The notes beneath the pieces are model-generated. The model saw only the letters and a list, made by a program, of their open reading frames with translations. It did no database searches and was not told where the DNA came from. A stretch of 25,594 bases of DNA from an uncultured Mucilaginibacter sp. Lineage in GTDB: Bacteria; Bacteroidota; Bacteroidia; Sphingobacteriales; Sphingobacteriaceae. The position numbers were made by a program, and so were the translations under genes. Positions 1-8,291 of this stretch are shown here, piece by piece. Position 1 is the stretch's first letter; each line of letters opens with the position of its first letter. The DNA is taken from contig NZ_CAMLOV010000069.1 in the NCBI RefSeq assembly GCF_946481715.1, forward strand, positions 1 through 25,594, in the 5' to 3' direction.

Positions 1-252
1 CTGGCATCCTCCATGGTGCAGGCGGGTTTTTATGTCAGTCGCAACCAAATTAAAGCGTTAAATTCCATTTGGCAAAACCTGGTGGTTTGCATGGCTTGTG
101 CTACGGTAAGTGGAATCGCTGCTAAATTTTCCTTAACGAACGGCTGGCTGGCCCTAGTTTTGGGTACGTTACTGTACATTATCCTGTTATGCCTTACTAA
201 ACAGCTAAAATTAACCGACGGCAAAGCCGCAACAGAGGCTTTTTTGGCATAA
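1..252 (+). CDS. C-terminal fragment of a probable polysaccharide flippase (partial)
   Basis: The frame is open from the left edge of the window to a TAA at 250-252, so only the last 83 residues of a gene starting outside are present. They contain two hydrophobic stretches that look like membrane helices (roughly residues 27-42 and 47-65), followed by a short polar tail. The local pattern (VQAGFYVSRNQ, then an NSIWQNL segment, then helices) resembles the last helices of Wzx-type oligosaccharide flippases. The gene sits at the head of a run of glycan assembly genes, which supports that reading. It could be another multi-pass membrane protein; the fragment is too short to be sure. A 147-bp gap separates it from the next gene. 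Confidence 0.5.
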   Translation: MASSMVQAGFYVSRNQIKALNSIWQNLVVCMACATVSGIAAKFSLTNGWLALVLGTLLYIILLCLTKQLKLTDGKAATEAFLA

Positions 253-318
253 ATACCCCTCAGGTCCGCTACCCGCAGGCAACCATTCCAAAATCCAAAG
301 CGTAATGTTTTAGAGAAT

Positions 319-368
319 TAAGCCGGATGGATTCAGTTCCTTCTGGATGAGAAGCCGCTACCGGCTTA
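319..368. repeat. 8-bp perfect inverted repeat in the leader of the polymerase gene
   Basis: TAAGCCGG at 319-326 and CCGGCTTA at 361-368 are exact inverted copies separated by 34 bp. They lie 32 bp before the start codon at 400. There is no T-tract on either side, so it is not an obvious terminator. It could be an operator or an RNA leader structure, or chance. The rest of the 253-399 gap shows no gene and no clear promoter. Confidence 0.3.
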
Positions 369-399
369 GCCCGAAACTCAGCTAAAACTTTAAAACGCA

Positions 400-2055
400 A
401 TGGCCATTAGCCCGTTAGGTATTAAAAATTGGAAAATTTATGCAGATTGGAAACTGCTTGCCTTGCTGGTGCTGTTTTTAAATGTAAAGCTGGCGGTAAA
501 AATTCCGGCTATTGCCCTCATTTACCTCTTACAGTTCAATTTTAAATTTGGGTTCAGCTTAAAAAACTCGCGGCTACCGTTATTCTACCTGTTTATTATA
601 CCCTTATCGTTCGTCGGCTTATTTATTAGCAAGGGCTACCAAAACCTAAATTATATCATCGTTTTTTTTATCGGCGTATTTTTCTGGCTGCTCTGCCTGC
701 TGGCTATCCATCAGGTAAAACTATCGGTAGAAAAGCAGGATGTTGAAACTATCCACCGCACGCTCCTGATATTTTTTATCATCAACACAAGTGTATCGGC
801 CCTCAACCTGTTTAGTATTATTGCAGAAACACATTCCCTCAACCCGTACACCTACCAGGGCAACTACCAAAAATATTTCATCGGCACGGGCGATTATATT
901 AAGGGGATAACCTTTGATACCAGCACTACCAATGCCGCCATAAATGCTATAGGCGTTATTTATTTTTTGGTGCGCCAAAAACCGCTGATGCTAATGGCCT
1001 GCATGGCAACGCTGCTACTTACGGGCAGTAACTTTATGAACATTGTGCTATTACTGGTGCTGAGCATCCTATTCGTTTTCAGGAGCAACCGCATACAGAA
1101 AAGCATGGTAGTTATCTGTATAATGTTCCTGGTGGTTTTTATGGTAAAGGTATCCCCACAAAACAACATCTATGTGGCAGAAACCATTAAGAACACTTTT
1201 GAAAAGCCCGATCACCATGCTATTACCCAAACGGTAACATTACCTATTACCCAACGCCCGGATTCCACCCTCAAACCGGAAGAGCGGAAAGAAAAATTCG
1301 CGAAGCTGTATTTAGATAGCTTAAGCAAAGTTGAATATTTAAAAGATACCAAAGGCAAACCGCCGATTATTGCCAGTACCGTTACCCGTAACAACGAGGG
1401 GCACATACAGTTGCCGCAGGCCAATATACACTCGCCGGCCTATCAAAGCATAAAAGTGCCGCAGGCTGCGCAGCAGCCGCTTATACAATTTATTAATACG
1501 CACGATGCGGCACTGCCCATCTCGGCCAAAAACATAAGCTTACCAACGCTGCCTGGTAAGGCCGTCAGCATGTTACAAACGGGCAAATTTTTTATACAAC
1601 ACCCTGCCCGCATACTTACCGGGGATGGTATGGGGAACTTCTCTTCTAAGCTGGCATTCCGCGCTACCGGGTTGGGCATAGCGGGCGGCTATCCGAAAAA
1701 ATATATTTACATCAACAACGATTTTTTAGGGAACCACCTGGATGTATACCTCGATTTTTTTAGCAAGGAAACCGGGCTGCATTCTTTAACCAATAGCCCC
1801 TTTTCGGTTTACAATCAATTAATGGCGGAATACGGCCTTATTGGCCTAACCATCTTCGTCATCTATTACCTCTGGTTTTTTGCCCGGCATTACCGCAAGC
1901 TTACCTACGGGCTGCCTATTTTGTTATTGATAATGGCAGTGCTGCTTGTAGATTATTGGTTCGAGCAGTTATCCATCCTTGTTTTTTTCGAACTGCTGCT
2001 ATTCCTCAACATTAAAGAAACAGCAGAACCGAACGGAGGGCTTACTCATGCCTGA
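400..2055 (+). CDS. O-antigen polymerase/ligase-like multi-pass membrane protein
   Basis: This is a 551-residue protein. The first 250 residues are mostly hydrophobic helices. A long polar segment follows at about 250-455, rich in Pro, Gln and Thr and presumably facing the periplasm. A helical C-terminal part of about 470-540 completes it. The segment near residues 468-485 (NSPFSVYNQLMAEYGLIG) resembles the conserved end of the large loop in Wzy/O-antigen ligase proteins (Asn, then a Glu-Tyr-Gly-Leu-Ile-Gly-type turn into a helix). The family joins repeat units or moves finished glycan. The polar loop is much longer than that of the second such protein at 5164-6429. The next gene starts inside this gene's last codons, so the two are translationally linked. 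The exact role (polymerase or ligase) is not decided by the sequence. Confidence 0.6.
   Translation: MAISPLGIKNWKIYADWKLLALLVLFLNVKLAVKIPAIALIYLLQFNFKFGFSLKNSRLPLFYLFIIPLSFVGLFISKGYQNLNYIIVFFIGVFFWLLCLLAIHQVKLSVEKQDVETIHRTLLIFFIINTSVSALNLFSIIAETHSLNPYTYQGNYQKYFIGTGDYIKGITFDTSTTNAAINAIGVIYFLVRQKPLMLMACMATLLLTGSNFMNIVLLLVLSILFVFRSNRIQKSMVVICIMFLVVFMVKVSPQNNIYVAETIKNTFEKPDHHAITQTVTLPITQRPDSTLKPEERKEKFAKLYLDSLSKVEYLKDTKGKPPIIASTVTRNNEGHIQLPQANIHSPAYQSIKVPQAAQQPLIQFINTHDAALPISAKNISLPTLPGKAVSMLQTGKFFIQHPARILTGDGMGNFSSKLAFRATGLGIAGGYPKKYIYINNDFLGNHLDVYLDFFSKETGLHSLTNSPFSVYNQLMAEYGLIGLTIFVIYYLWFFARHYRKLTYGLPILLLIMAVLLVDYWFEQLSILVFFELLLFLNIKETAEPNGGLTHA
2035..2040 (+). promoter_or_regulatory. Shine-Dalgarno site that decides the GT2 start
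   Basis: GGAGGG lies 7 bp before the ATG at 2048. Strong purine boxes are uncommon in this window. It favours the start at 2048 over the longer open frame reaching back to 1979, which would add 23 residues unlike any glycosyltransferase N-terminus and would overlap the upstream gene extensively. Confidence 0.6.
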
Positions 2056-3001
2056 GTCCAAGATCACCGTTTTAATGCCAGCCTACAATGCCGGTAAATA
2101 TATACACGAGGCCATAAATTCGGTACTGGGCCAAACCTTTGCCCATTTTGAGTTGATGATTGTAAACGACGGCTCTACCGATGATACGCTGGATGTGATC
2201 AGCTCTTTTGAGGACGACCGTATTGTGGTGATCCACCAGGCCAATAAGGGTGTAGCAGCTGCACTGAACACCGGGTTAAAATATGCCCGTGCACCTTACA
2301 TTGCCCGCTTTGATGCGGATGATATTTGCTACCCCCACCGTTTGCAGGTGCAGTATGATTTTATAACAGCACATCCCCAATACAGCATTATAGGCTCCGA
2401 AGCAGATTATATTGACACTGAGGGCGAGTTTTTATTTAAACACCGGCTGGCGGGTTACACTTATAATGAATTAAGGCAACTGGATATCAGTATTTGCCCG
2501 ATGATACATTCCTGTGTGCTGTATAAAAAAGCCGCCATCCTCAACGCTGGCGGCTATAACGAGCATGCTTATACTTTTGAAGACCATTTTCTATGGGCCA
2601 ACCTGCTTAAAACAAAAATGGCCTGCAACCTGCAGCAGCCGCTGATAAAAGTGCGCCTTAACCCCGAATCGGTTACCATCGACGAAAAATGGCACACGCG
2701 GAAGTTCCGATCGATAAAACATACTTCGCTACAAACCCAGCGCATTACAGCATCCGAAGGGAGGGAACTGCACCAGATAGGCAGCAAACAATACTCGCCA
2801 AAAAACAAACAGGGCGCCTACTATGCGCTCTGCGGCAAAAAATTCTTGTTGAATAATTACCAACCCCAACGTGCCCGCCGTAACATGGTTAAAGCCATTG
2901 CGCTGCAACCATTAAGGCTGGATAATTACCTGCTTTATACAGTGAGTTACCTGCCCGAACGATTGATAAACTGGCTGCACCTAAACCTGGCGAAACGATG
3001 A
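2048..3001 (+). CDS. GT2-family glycosyltransferase
   Basis: This 317-residue protein begins MPESKITVLMPAYNAG, the standard GT2 opening strand. The nucleotide-binding NDGSTDDT motif is at about 40-47 and the metal-binding DADD (DXD-type) at about 89-92, so the GT-A catalytic half looks intact. GT2 enzymes transfer a sugar from a nucleotide-sugar donor to a growing glycan on a lipid carrier at the inner face of the membrane. No transmembrane helix is evident, so it is probably soluble or peripheral. It overlaps the preceding polymerase-like gene by 8 bp and the next gene by 4 bp (ATGA), a strong sign of one operon. Donor and acceptor cannot be inferred. Confidence 0.85.
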   Translation: MPESKITVLMPAYNAGKYIHEAINSVLGQTFAHFELMIVNDGSTDDTLDVISSFEDDRIVVIHQANKGVAAALNTGLKYARAPYIARFDADDICYPHRLQVQYDFITAHPQYSIIGSEADYIDTEGEFLFKHRLAGYTYNELRQLDISICPMIHSCVLYKKAAILNAGGYNEHAYTFEDHFLWANLLKTKMACNLQQPLIKVRLNPESVTIDEKWHTRKFRSIKHTSLQTQRITASEGRELHQIGSKQYSPKNKQGAYYALCGKKFLLNNYQPQRARRNMVKAIALQPLRLDNYLLYTVSYLPERLINWLHLNLAKR

Positions 3002-4074
3002 GAATAGCATTTATCACACGGTCGACTTTATACACTGTACCCGGTGGGGATACGGTGCAGGTAATACAAACGGCCCGACATTTGGCGGAGATAGGCGTGG
3101 CAGTGGAAATAAAATTATCCTGCGAGGATATCCGCTACCAGGATTTCGACCTGCTACATTTTTTTAATCTTACCCGCCCGGCAGATATCCTGTACCATAG
3201 CCAAAAAGCTAACAAACCTTTCGTGGTATCAACCATCCTGTGCAACTACAGCGAGTACGATAAGTACCAGGCTAAAGGGTTGAGGGCACTGATGGGGTTT
3301 TTGCCGGCACACAGTATCGATTATATTAAAACCGTTGCGCGCTGGTTATTGGGGAAAGACCATCTCTCGGGCAAAAGTTACCTGTGGATGGGGCAGCATA
3401 AAAGCATACAAAAAGTACTGCGCCAGGCGGCGTTAATACTGCCCAACTCCCTGTCGGAATATCGGCGGGTTATAAAAGAATACAACTGCCAAACCAAATT
3501 CCGGGTAATTACAAACGGTATAGACCCGAAGTTATTTATTGGTGGTAACCAACCTGGTAAAAATAAAAGCATGGTGTTATGCGTAGCGCGCATTGAGGGT
3601 GTAAAGAACCAGCTGAACCTGATAAAAGCCTTAAATAACACAAAGTTTACACTATTGTTGATTGGTTCGCATGCGCCAAATCAGTTGAGATATTATAATC
3701 AATGCCGCGCGATAGCAGCCAGTAATATCCGGTTTATAAACCACATACCGCAGCAGGAATTGGTTGCTTATTACCAAATGGCCAAGGTTCATACCCTGCC
3801 AAGCTGGTTCGAGACCACCGGCTTAAGCTCGATAGAAGCCGCCGCCATGGGCTGCAATATTGTTATAACCGATAAGGGCGATACCCGTGAATATTTTGAG
3901 AATGATGCCTTTTACTGCGACCCGGCAAACCCGGCAAGTATACTGGCAGCGGTTGAAAAAGCTAGCGTGGCCGATTTCGATGAAAATTTCCGCAGCAAAA
4001 TATTAAAGCAATTTACCTGGCAACAGGCAGCTATACAAACATACAAGGCATATCAATTAGCATACTCGGCATGA
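2998..4074 (+). CDS. GT4-family glycosyltransferase
   Basis: This 358-residue protein has a GT-B layout. The N-terminal half carries the Gly-rich turn VPGGDTVQ at about 14-21. The C-terminal half begins near the NGIDPKLF segment, with a donor-site stretch in which two glutamates are separated by seven residues (FETTGLSSIEAAAMG), the E-x7-E pattern of GT4 enzymes. Such retaining transferases extend cell-surface glycans. The start overlaps the stop of the GT2 gene by 4 bp, and its own stop overlaps the next start by 4 bp. Sugar specificity is unknown. Confidence 0.85.
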   Translation: MRIAFITRSTLYTVPGGDTVQVIQTARHLAEIGVAVEIKLSCEDIRYQDFDLLHFFNLTRPADILYHSQKANKPFVVSTILCNYSEYDKYQAKGLRALMGFLPAHSIDYIKTVARWLLGKDHLSGKSYLWMGQHKSIQKVLRQAALILPNSLSEYRRVIKEYNCQTKFRVITNGIDPKLFIGGNQPGKNKSMVLCVARIEGVKNQLNLIKALNNTKFTLLLIGSHAPNQLRYYNQCRAIAASNIRFINHIPQQELVAYYQMAKVHTLPSWFETTGLSSIEAAAMGCNIVITDKGDTREYFENDAFYCDPANPASILAAVEKASVADFDENFRSKILKQFTWQQAAIQTYKAYQLAYSA

Positions 4075-5201
4075 AACTACGAATTGGCATTTTAGGCACG
4101 CGCGGCATCCCCAACCATTACGGTGGTTTTGAGCATATATCCGAATATGTATCAGAAGGGTTGGTAAGAAAGGGGCATTCGGTTACGGTTTATAACTCGC
4201 ACAACCATCCCTACACGGCCAACAATTGGAATGGGGTTGATATTGTACATTGCTACGACCCGGAATACCTTATAGGCACCGCCGGGCAATTCGCTTACGA
4301 TTTTAATTGCCTTGCTGATGCCCGCAAAAGGAATTTTGATGTAGTGTTGCTAATGGGTTATACCAGCAGTTCGGTTTGGGGTAAGCTTTACCCTAAAAAT
4401 AGCACCATCATCACCAATATGGATGGGTTGGAGTGGAAACGATCCAAATACTCCAAACCCGTGCAGCGCTTTTTAAAATATGCCGAGAAGCTGGCAGTAA
4501 AGCATAGCCAGTTTTACATTGCCGATTCGCGGGTGATCAAAGGCTACCTTAAGGACAAGTACAGCATCGATAGCCGCTACATCCCCTACGGTGCCGATTT
4601 ATTTTCGGAAGAGGAGCGCGAGCAGTTTGATAAAAGCGAGGTACAAAAAGAAGATTACTTTTTGCTGATGGCCCGCATGGAGCCGGAGAACAACATCGAA
4701 AGTATTTTAGAGGGCTTCAACAACAGCGCATCGCGCAAAAGCTTTAAAGTGCTTGGCGATACGGGCAACCGCTTTGGTAAATACATTACCCATAAATTTA
4801 AAAACGATGAACGCATCCAGTTCAAAGGATCTATTTTTGATAATACGGCGGTGCGTTCCCTGCAAAATAACTCCTACCTGTATTTCCATGGGCATAGCGT
4901 GGGCGGCACCAACCCCTCGCTTTTAGAGGCAATGGCCAGCGAAGCTCTTATTGCCGCGCACGATAACCCTTTCAATAAATCTGTACTAAGCTCCGATGCG
5001 TTTTATTTTAACAACGCCGAGGAAGTACGGTGCCTGGTAGAGAATGTGCAGCGGCACGATACCGAAAAAACGATGGTGAAAAACAACTTGCATAAAATAC
5101 AATACCAGTTTAACTGGGAGAAAATTATCGACGAGTACGAAGAGTTTATAATAGAATGCTACTATGCCCGCCAAATTGAAAAAATTGTTCCCGGTAGCTG
5201 A
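4071..5201 (+). CDS. DUF1972-type (rhamnosyltransferase-like) glycosyltransferase
   Basis: This 376-residue protein opens with LRIGILGTRGIPNHYGGFE, the signature of the DUF1972 domain found at the N-terminus of one GT4 subgroup that includes capsule rhamnosyltransferases. The C-terminal half has HGHSVGGTNPSLLEAMASE, the matching donor-site segment of that subgroup. The family suggests transfer of a deoxysugar such as rhamnose, but specificity is an inference from a few characterised members. It is joined to the preceding GT4 by an ATGA overlap and overlaps the next gene by 38 bp. Confidence 0.8.
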   Translation: MKLRIGILGTRGIPNHYGGFEHISEYVSEGLVRKGHSVTVYNSHNHPYTANNWNGVDIVHCYDPEYLIGTAGQFAYDFNCLADARKRNFDVVLLMGYTSSSVWGKLYPKNSTIITNMDGLEWKRSKYSKPVQRFLKYAEKLAVKHSQFYIADSRVIKGYLKDKYSIDSRYIPYGADLFSEEEREQFDKSEVQKEDYFLLMARMEPENNIESILEGFNNSASRKSFKVLGDTGNRFGKYITHKFKNDERIQFKGSIFDNTAVRSLQNNSYLYFHGHSVGGTNPSLLEAMASEALIAAHDNPFNKSVLSSDAFYFNNAEEVRCLVENVQRHDTEKTMVKNNLHKIQYQFNWEKIIDEYEEFIIECYYARQIEKIVPGS

Positions 5202-6429
5202 TAGCGCAGCAAACCAGGTAAGCTATTATCATTTAATGCTGTTGCTGATAAGCCTGCCGTACGACAGGTTTTACAGCCATTTAATACTGATCAGCTTTAT
5301 CCTGCATACCCTCATACACCTGCGCAAGGCCGATATAAAGCCTTTGCTTACCATAACAAACCTTGCATTAGTTTCTGTGTTTTTAGTTACTGCGGGGGGC
5401 ACTTTATACAGCATCGACAAACCTCAGGCCTTTAACGAATGGGGCAAGCAGGTTACCATATTGCTGTTCCCGCTAATGTTTTGCCTCAATCCTTTCGACA
5501 TAAAAAAATACCGCAGTAACTTACTTTTGGTGTTTGCCTTGAGTAGTACGGTGGCTATACTTTTTTTGTACTTACAGGCGCTCAGGGCGATAAGGTTTTA
5601 CCACTTCCCCGCATCGGCATTGTTTTCTTCGGATTTTACCAACCACAATTTTGCCGCCCCACTGGAGATGCACGCCACCTTTTTTTCTATGCAGGTAGCC
5701 ATAGCGCTGGTGTTTTTGATAACAGAATTGGTAAAGGCCGAAACCAGGCGCTATAAAGTTTTATGTGCCATTTGCTGCGCGGTACTGGCTGCAGGCATTA
5801 TCCAGCTCAGCTCCAAGTCGGTGTTTGTTGCAGTGCTTATTATCATTAATGTTGCTATACCTGCATTTTTACTAAAGGATGCCGGCCGGGTAAAATATAT
5901 AGCCGCTACGCTTTCGTTTTCGGCACTCATTATCGCCGGTATTTATCAAATGGATAATTTTAAAGAGCGCTACATCACCGACTTAAAAACCGACTTAAGC
6001 AAAGCAAAAGCCGATGAATTATTCGACCCACGGCTGGCGCGATGGCAGGTGGCATTAAAATTAGCCGGGCAATCACCAATTATCGGCCATGGTTCCGGGT
6101 CAGAGATCGGTTTGTTGAAAGAACGCTTTTTCGAAGCGCAGTTTTACCGCTCGTACCTGGCAGGGCTTAACGCGCATAACCAATACATTAGTTTTTTAAT
6201 AAAAACGGGCGCAATTGGTTTGCTGGTTTATTTGGCAACGCTATATTTTGGTTTTCGGAAAGCCGTGTTAAGGCGGGATATTTTACTGTTTGCGTTTATG
6301 GTGATTATCACCACCGTTTCCTTTTCCGAGAATTTACTGGATGTGGATAAAGGTGTGTTTTTTTACAGCGTTTTCTTTTCGCTGTTCATTTTCTCCGGAA
6401 TCGATAAAATAAAGCAGGCTACCACATAA
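5164..6429 (+). CDS. O-antigen ligase/Wzy_C-family membrane protein
   Basis: This 421-residue protein has about ten hydrophobic helices. Between roughly residues 290 and 350 it shows the hallmark periplasmic loop of the O-antigen ligase family: a Gly-rich turn (IGHGSGSE), a basic/aromatic stretch, then NAHNQYISFLIKTGAIGLL leading into a helix. This family either ligates finished O-antigen to its acceptor or polymerises repeat units. The start at 5164 lies inside the preceding gene; a later ATG at 5236 would remove 24 residues and cannot be excluded. With 400-2055 the locus has two polymerase/ligase-like proteins, so one may polymerise and the other ligate. Confidence 0.75.
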   Translation: MPAKLKKLFPVADSAANQVSYYHLMLLLISLPYDRFYSHLILISFILHTLIHLRKADIKPLLTITNLALVSVFLVTAGGTLYSIDKPQAFNEWGKQVTILLFPLMFCLNPFDIKKYRSNLLLVFALSSTVAILFLYLQALRAIRFYHFPASALFSSDFTNHNFAAPLEMHATFFSMQVAIALVFLITELVKAETRRYKVLCAICCAVLAAGIIQLSSKSVFVAVLIIINVAIPAFLLKDAGRVKYIAATLSFSALIIAGIYQMDNFKERYITDLKTDLSKAKADELFDPRLARWQVALKLAGQSPIIGHGSGSEIGLLKERFFEAQFYRSYLAGLNAHNQYISFLIKTGAIGLLVYLATLYFGFRKAVLRRDILLFAFMVIITTVSFSENLLDVDKGVFFYSVFFSLFIFSGIDKIKQATT

Positions 6430-6542
6430 ATAGTTTAAAAACAGGCAACCAAATATAAGTCCGCACCGTCATCATTATATACCAAAACAGATACAATACG
6501 CCGTTTTAAAGCGGGTATAAATAACATATCAAAAGCAGCACC

Positions 6543-7463
6543 GTGTTAACCATCAACAGAAATATTTTAGCCGCACTTGCATATTTTGATATGTTTGACT
6601 ATCCCTTGACCTATAGCGAGATCTACCTCTTTCTTGGCGAAAAACATTCTCTTGCAGAATTTCATGAGGCGCTTAATTACCTCGTTGCCGGTAAAATGGT
6701 GTACCAGTTTGATAAGTTCTACTCCCTAAAAAACGACTACTTCCTCATCGTCCGCCGCAATAAAGGCAATCAAAAAGCTGCTGAAATGATAACGCGCGCA
6801 AAGCGCGTGGGGCGGTTTTTGATCAAGTTCCCCTACGTACGTGGCGTTGGGATCTCAGGCTCACTGTCAAAAAACTTCGCAGATGATAAATCGGATATCG
6901 ACCTGTTTATCATTACCGCAAAAAACCGCCTTTGGGTGGCGCGTACGCTAATGCATTGCTTTAAAAAACTTACGTTTTTAGTGAATAAGCAGCACCATTA
7001 CTGCATGAATTATTATATAGATGAGCAGCAACTGCAGATTGCCGAAAAAAACATTTATACCGCCATTGAAACCGGCACGCTGATACCTTTGGAGGGCGAT
7101 TTGGTGTTTGAAAAATTCTACGCCGCCAATACCTGGACACGCACCCTGCTGCCTAATAAAACCCTGCGCCTTGCATCGGCAAAGCCGTTAAAAAACCATC
7201 TGCTCAAAAACCTTATCGAGTTTTTATTGAATAATAAGCTTGGTGATTTGCTGGATGATGCCTTCCTAAGGGTTACTGCTAAAAGATGGGGCAAAAAAAC
7301 TTTGCTAAAGAAACTGAACTTGCGGGGGATAGTAATGGGCATGTCGGCAGGCAAACATTTTGCCAAACCCGACCCGGTTAACTTCCAAAACCGTTTGATA
7401 GAACGTTACAAAAACAAACTCACCTTTCTGCTGCAGCAAACCGAAGAACGTGTGGCGCAGTAA
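6543..7463 (+). CDS. Nucleotidyltransferase-domain protein (pol-beta superfamily)
   Basis: This 306-residue protein has an N-terminal part of about 80 residues that looks like a small helical, winged-helix-like domain (FDMFDYPLTYSEIYLFL). After it comes the pol-beta nucleotidyltransferase signature at about 104-122: GSLSK, then SDIDLF, the GS-x(n)-DxD pattern with acidic residues near 118 and 120. The superfamily moves a nucleotide onto a protein, RNA or small molecule. The start is a GTG at 6543, because the frame is closed by a stop 18 bp upstream and the next ATG would remove part of the conserved N-terminus. It lies 113 bp after the ligase gene, so may be separately controlled, and it abuts the convergent methyltransferase with no spacer. 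No HEPN partner is present, so a toxin-antitoxin role is unlikely. Substrate unknown. Confidence 0.7.
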   Translation: MLTINRNILAALAYFDMFDYPLTYSEIYLFLGEKHSLAEFHEALNYLVAGKMVYQFDKFYSLKNDYFLIVRRNKGNQKAAEMITRAKRVGRFLIKFPYVRGVGISGSLSKNFADDKSDIDLFIITAKNRLWVARTLMHCFKKLTFLVNKQHHYCMNYYIDEQQLQIAEKNIYTAIETGTLIPLEGDLVFEKFYAANTWTRTLLPNKTLRLASAKPLKNHLLKNLIEFLLNNKLGDLLDDAFLRVTAKRWGKKTLLKKLNLRGIVMGMSAGKHFAKPDPVNFQNRLIERYKNKLTFLLQQTEERVAQ

Positions 7464-8291
7464 TCAAGCTTTCTTTTTTAGCGAAATGATATAATAATCG
7501 CCTATGTATTTCCAAGGCCAGGTGCATTTCCATTTATCTTCCAGACGGACCAGGAATTTATAGGCAGAGGAATGTTTTTCCGCAAAACCGTGGATATAAG
7601 ATGGCGGCACAATGGCACACAGCCCCTCTACGCTTACAATATCAAACTCATTCTTTAGGCACTTTTTTATGTACGACGGATTGTAATACCAGCATTTAAA
7701 GCGGACGCCTTCTACATGCGCTGTGCGGCCATTGCCGCTGAAAAACCTACGGAATGCTGTTTTAAACTTGCCTTTAAATACCAACAATGTTTCCCACAGG
7801 CAAAATTCGGGCAGGATAACGAGCGTTACCATCCCCCCCGACTTTAACAGCGATGAGAAAGAGGCAAGGACATTGTCCAGTTCGCCGGTACAGTTTAAAC
7901 CGGCGAAGTTTGAAAAAATAAGATCATAAGGCCCTTTGTTTTTTAGCTCGCTTAGTTGGGTGTACGAGCAGGTTTCGTTGGTGACGGCACTTTGTAATCC
8001 AGCAGATGCTACTTTGAGTTCAAGTTCGATTTGCATGCCAACAGAAATATCCGTAGCGTGCACTTTAAAGCCTTGCTGTGCAAAGAAAATAGCGTCCTCG
8101 CCGGTGCCGCTGTTCAACTCTAAAATATGGCCGCCGGGTTTAAGGAATTGCAATACATGATTGCGCACCCGTTTGCGCTTATAGGCAATAATAGTATCAC
8201 CGGAATATAAATCGTCGAATACTGCCGATTGGTTACTGAAAGCTGCTTCAGCAAATTGCTCGTTGGCGTTTTTTGTAAAGATTTCCGTCAT
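7464..8291 (-). CDS. Class I SAM-dependent methyltransferase (last gene of the radical SAM unit)
   Basis: This 275-residue protein has the Rossmann SAM-binding motif at about 57-66 (LELNSGTGED) and the acidic end of strand 2 at 80-82 (TDIS). The second half is long and rich in aromatic and basic residues, with a VPPSYIHGF segment, and may form the substrate site. Note the motif reads NSGTG rather than GCGTG. The start overlaps the stop of the upstream radical SAM gene by 4 bp, so co-translation is likely. The stop touches the stop of the convergent nucleotidyltransferase gene with no gap. The target (sugar hydroxyl, amine, carboxyl or other) cannot be told. Confidence 0.8.
   Translation of the reverse strand: MTEIFTKNANEQFAEAAFSNQSAVFDDLYSGDTIIAYKRKRVRNHVLQFLKPGGHILELNSGTGEDAIFFAQQGFKVHATDISVGMQIELELKVASAGLQSAVTNETCSYTQLSELKNKGPYDLIFSNFAGLNCTGELDNVLASFSSLLKSGGMVTLVILPEFCLWETLLVFKGKFKTAFRRFFSGNGRTAHVEGVRFKCWYYNPSYIKKCLKNEFDIVSVEGLCAIVPPSYIHGFAEKHSSAYKFLVRLEDKWKCTWPWKYIGDYYIISLKKKA

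Noticed and set aside
1979..2047. The longer N-terminus for the GT2 protein
   Set aside because: The added 23 residues lie wholly inside the upstream gene and do not resemble a GT2 start, and the Shine-Dalgarno box supports the ATG at 2048.
400..2055. The polymerase-like protein as an exosortase
   Set aside because: No exosortase catalytic Cys-Arg-His pattern was recognised, and no sorting-signal proteins are seen in the window.
6543..7463. The nucleotidyltransferase as an MNT antitoxin
   Set aside because: It is about twice the usual size, has an extra N-terminal domain, and no HEPN-type partner lies next to it.
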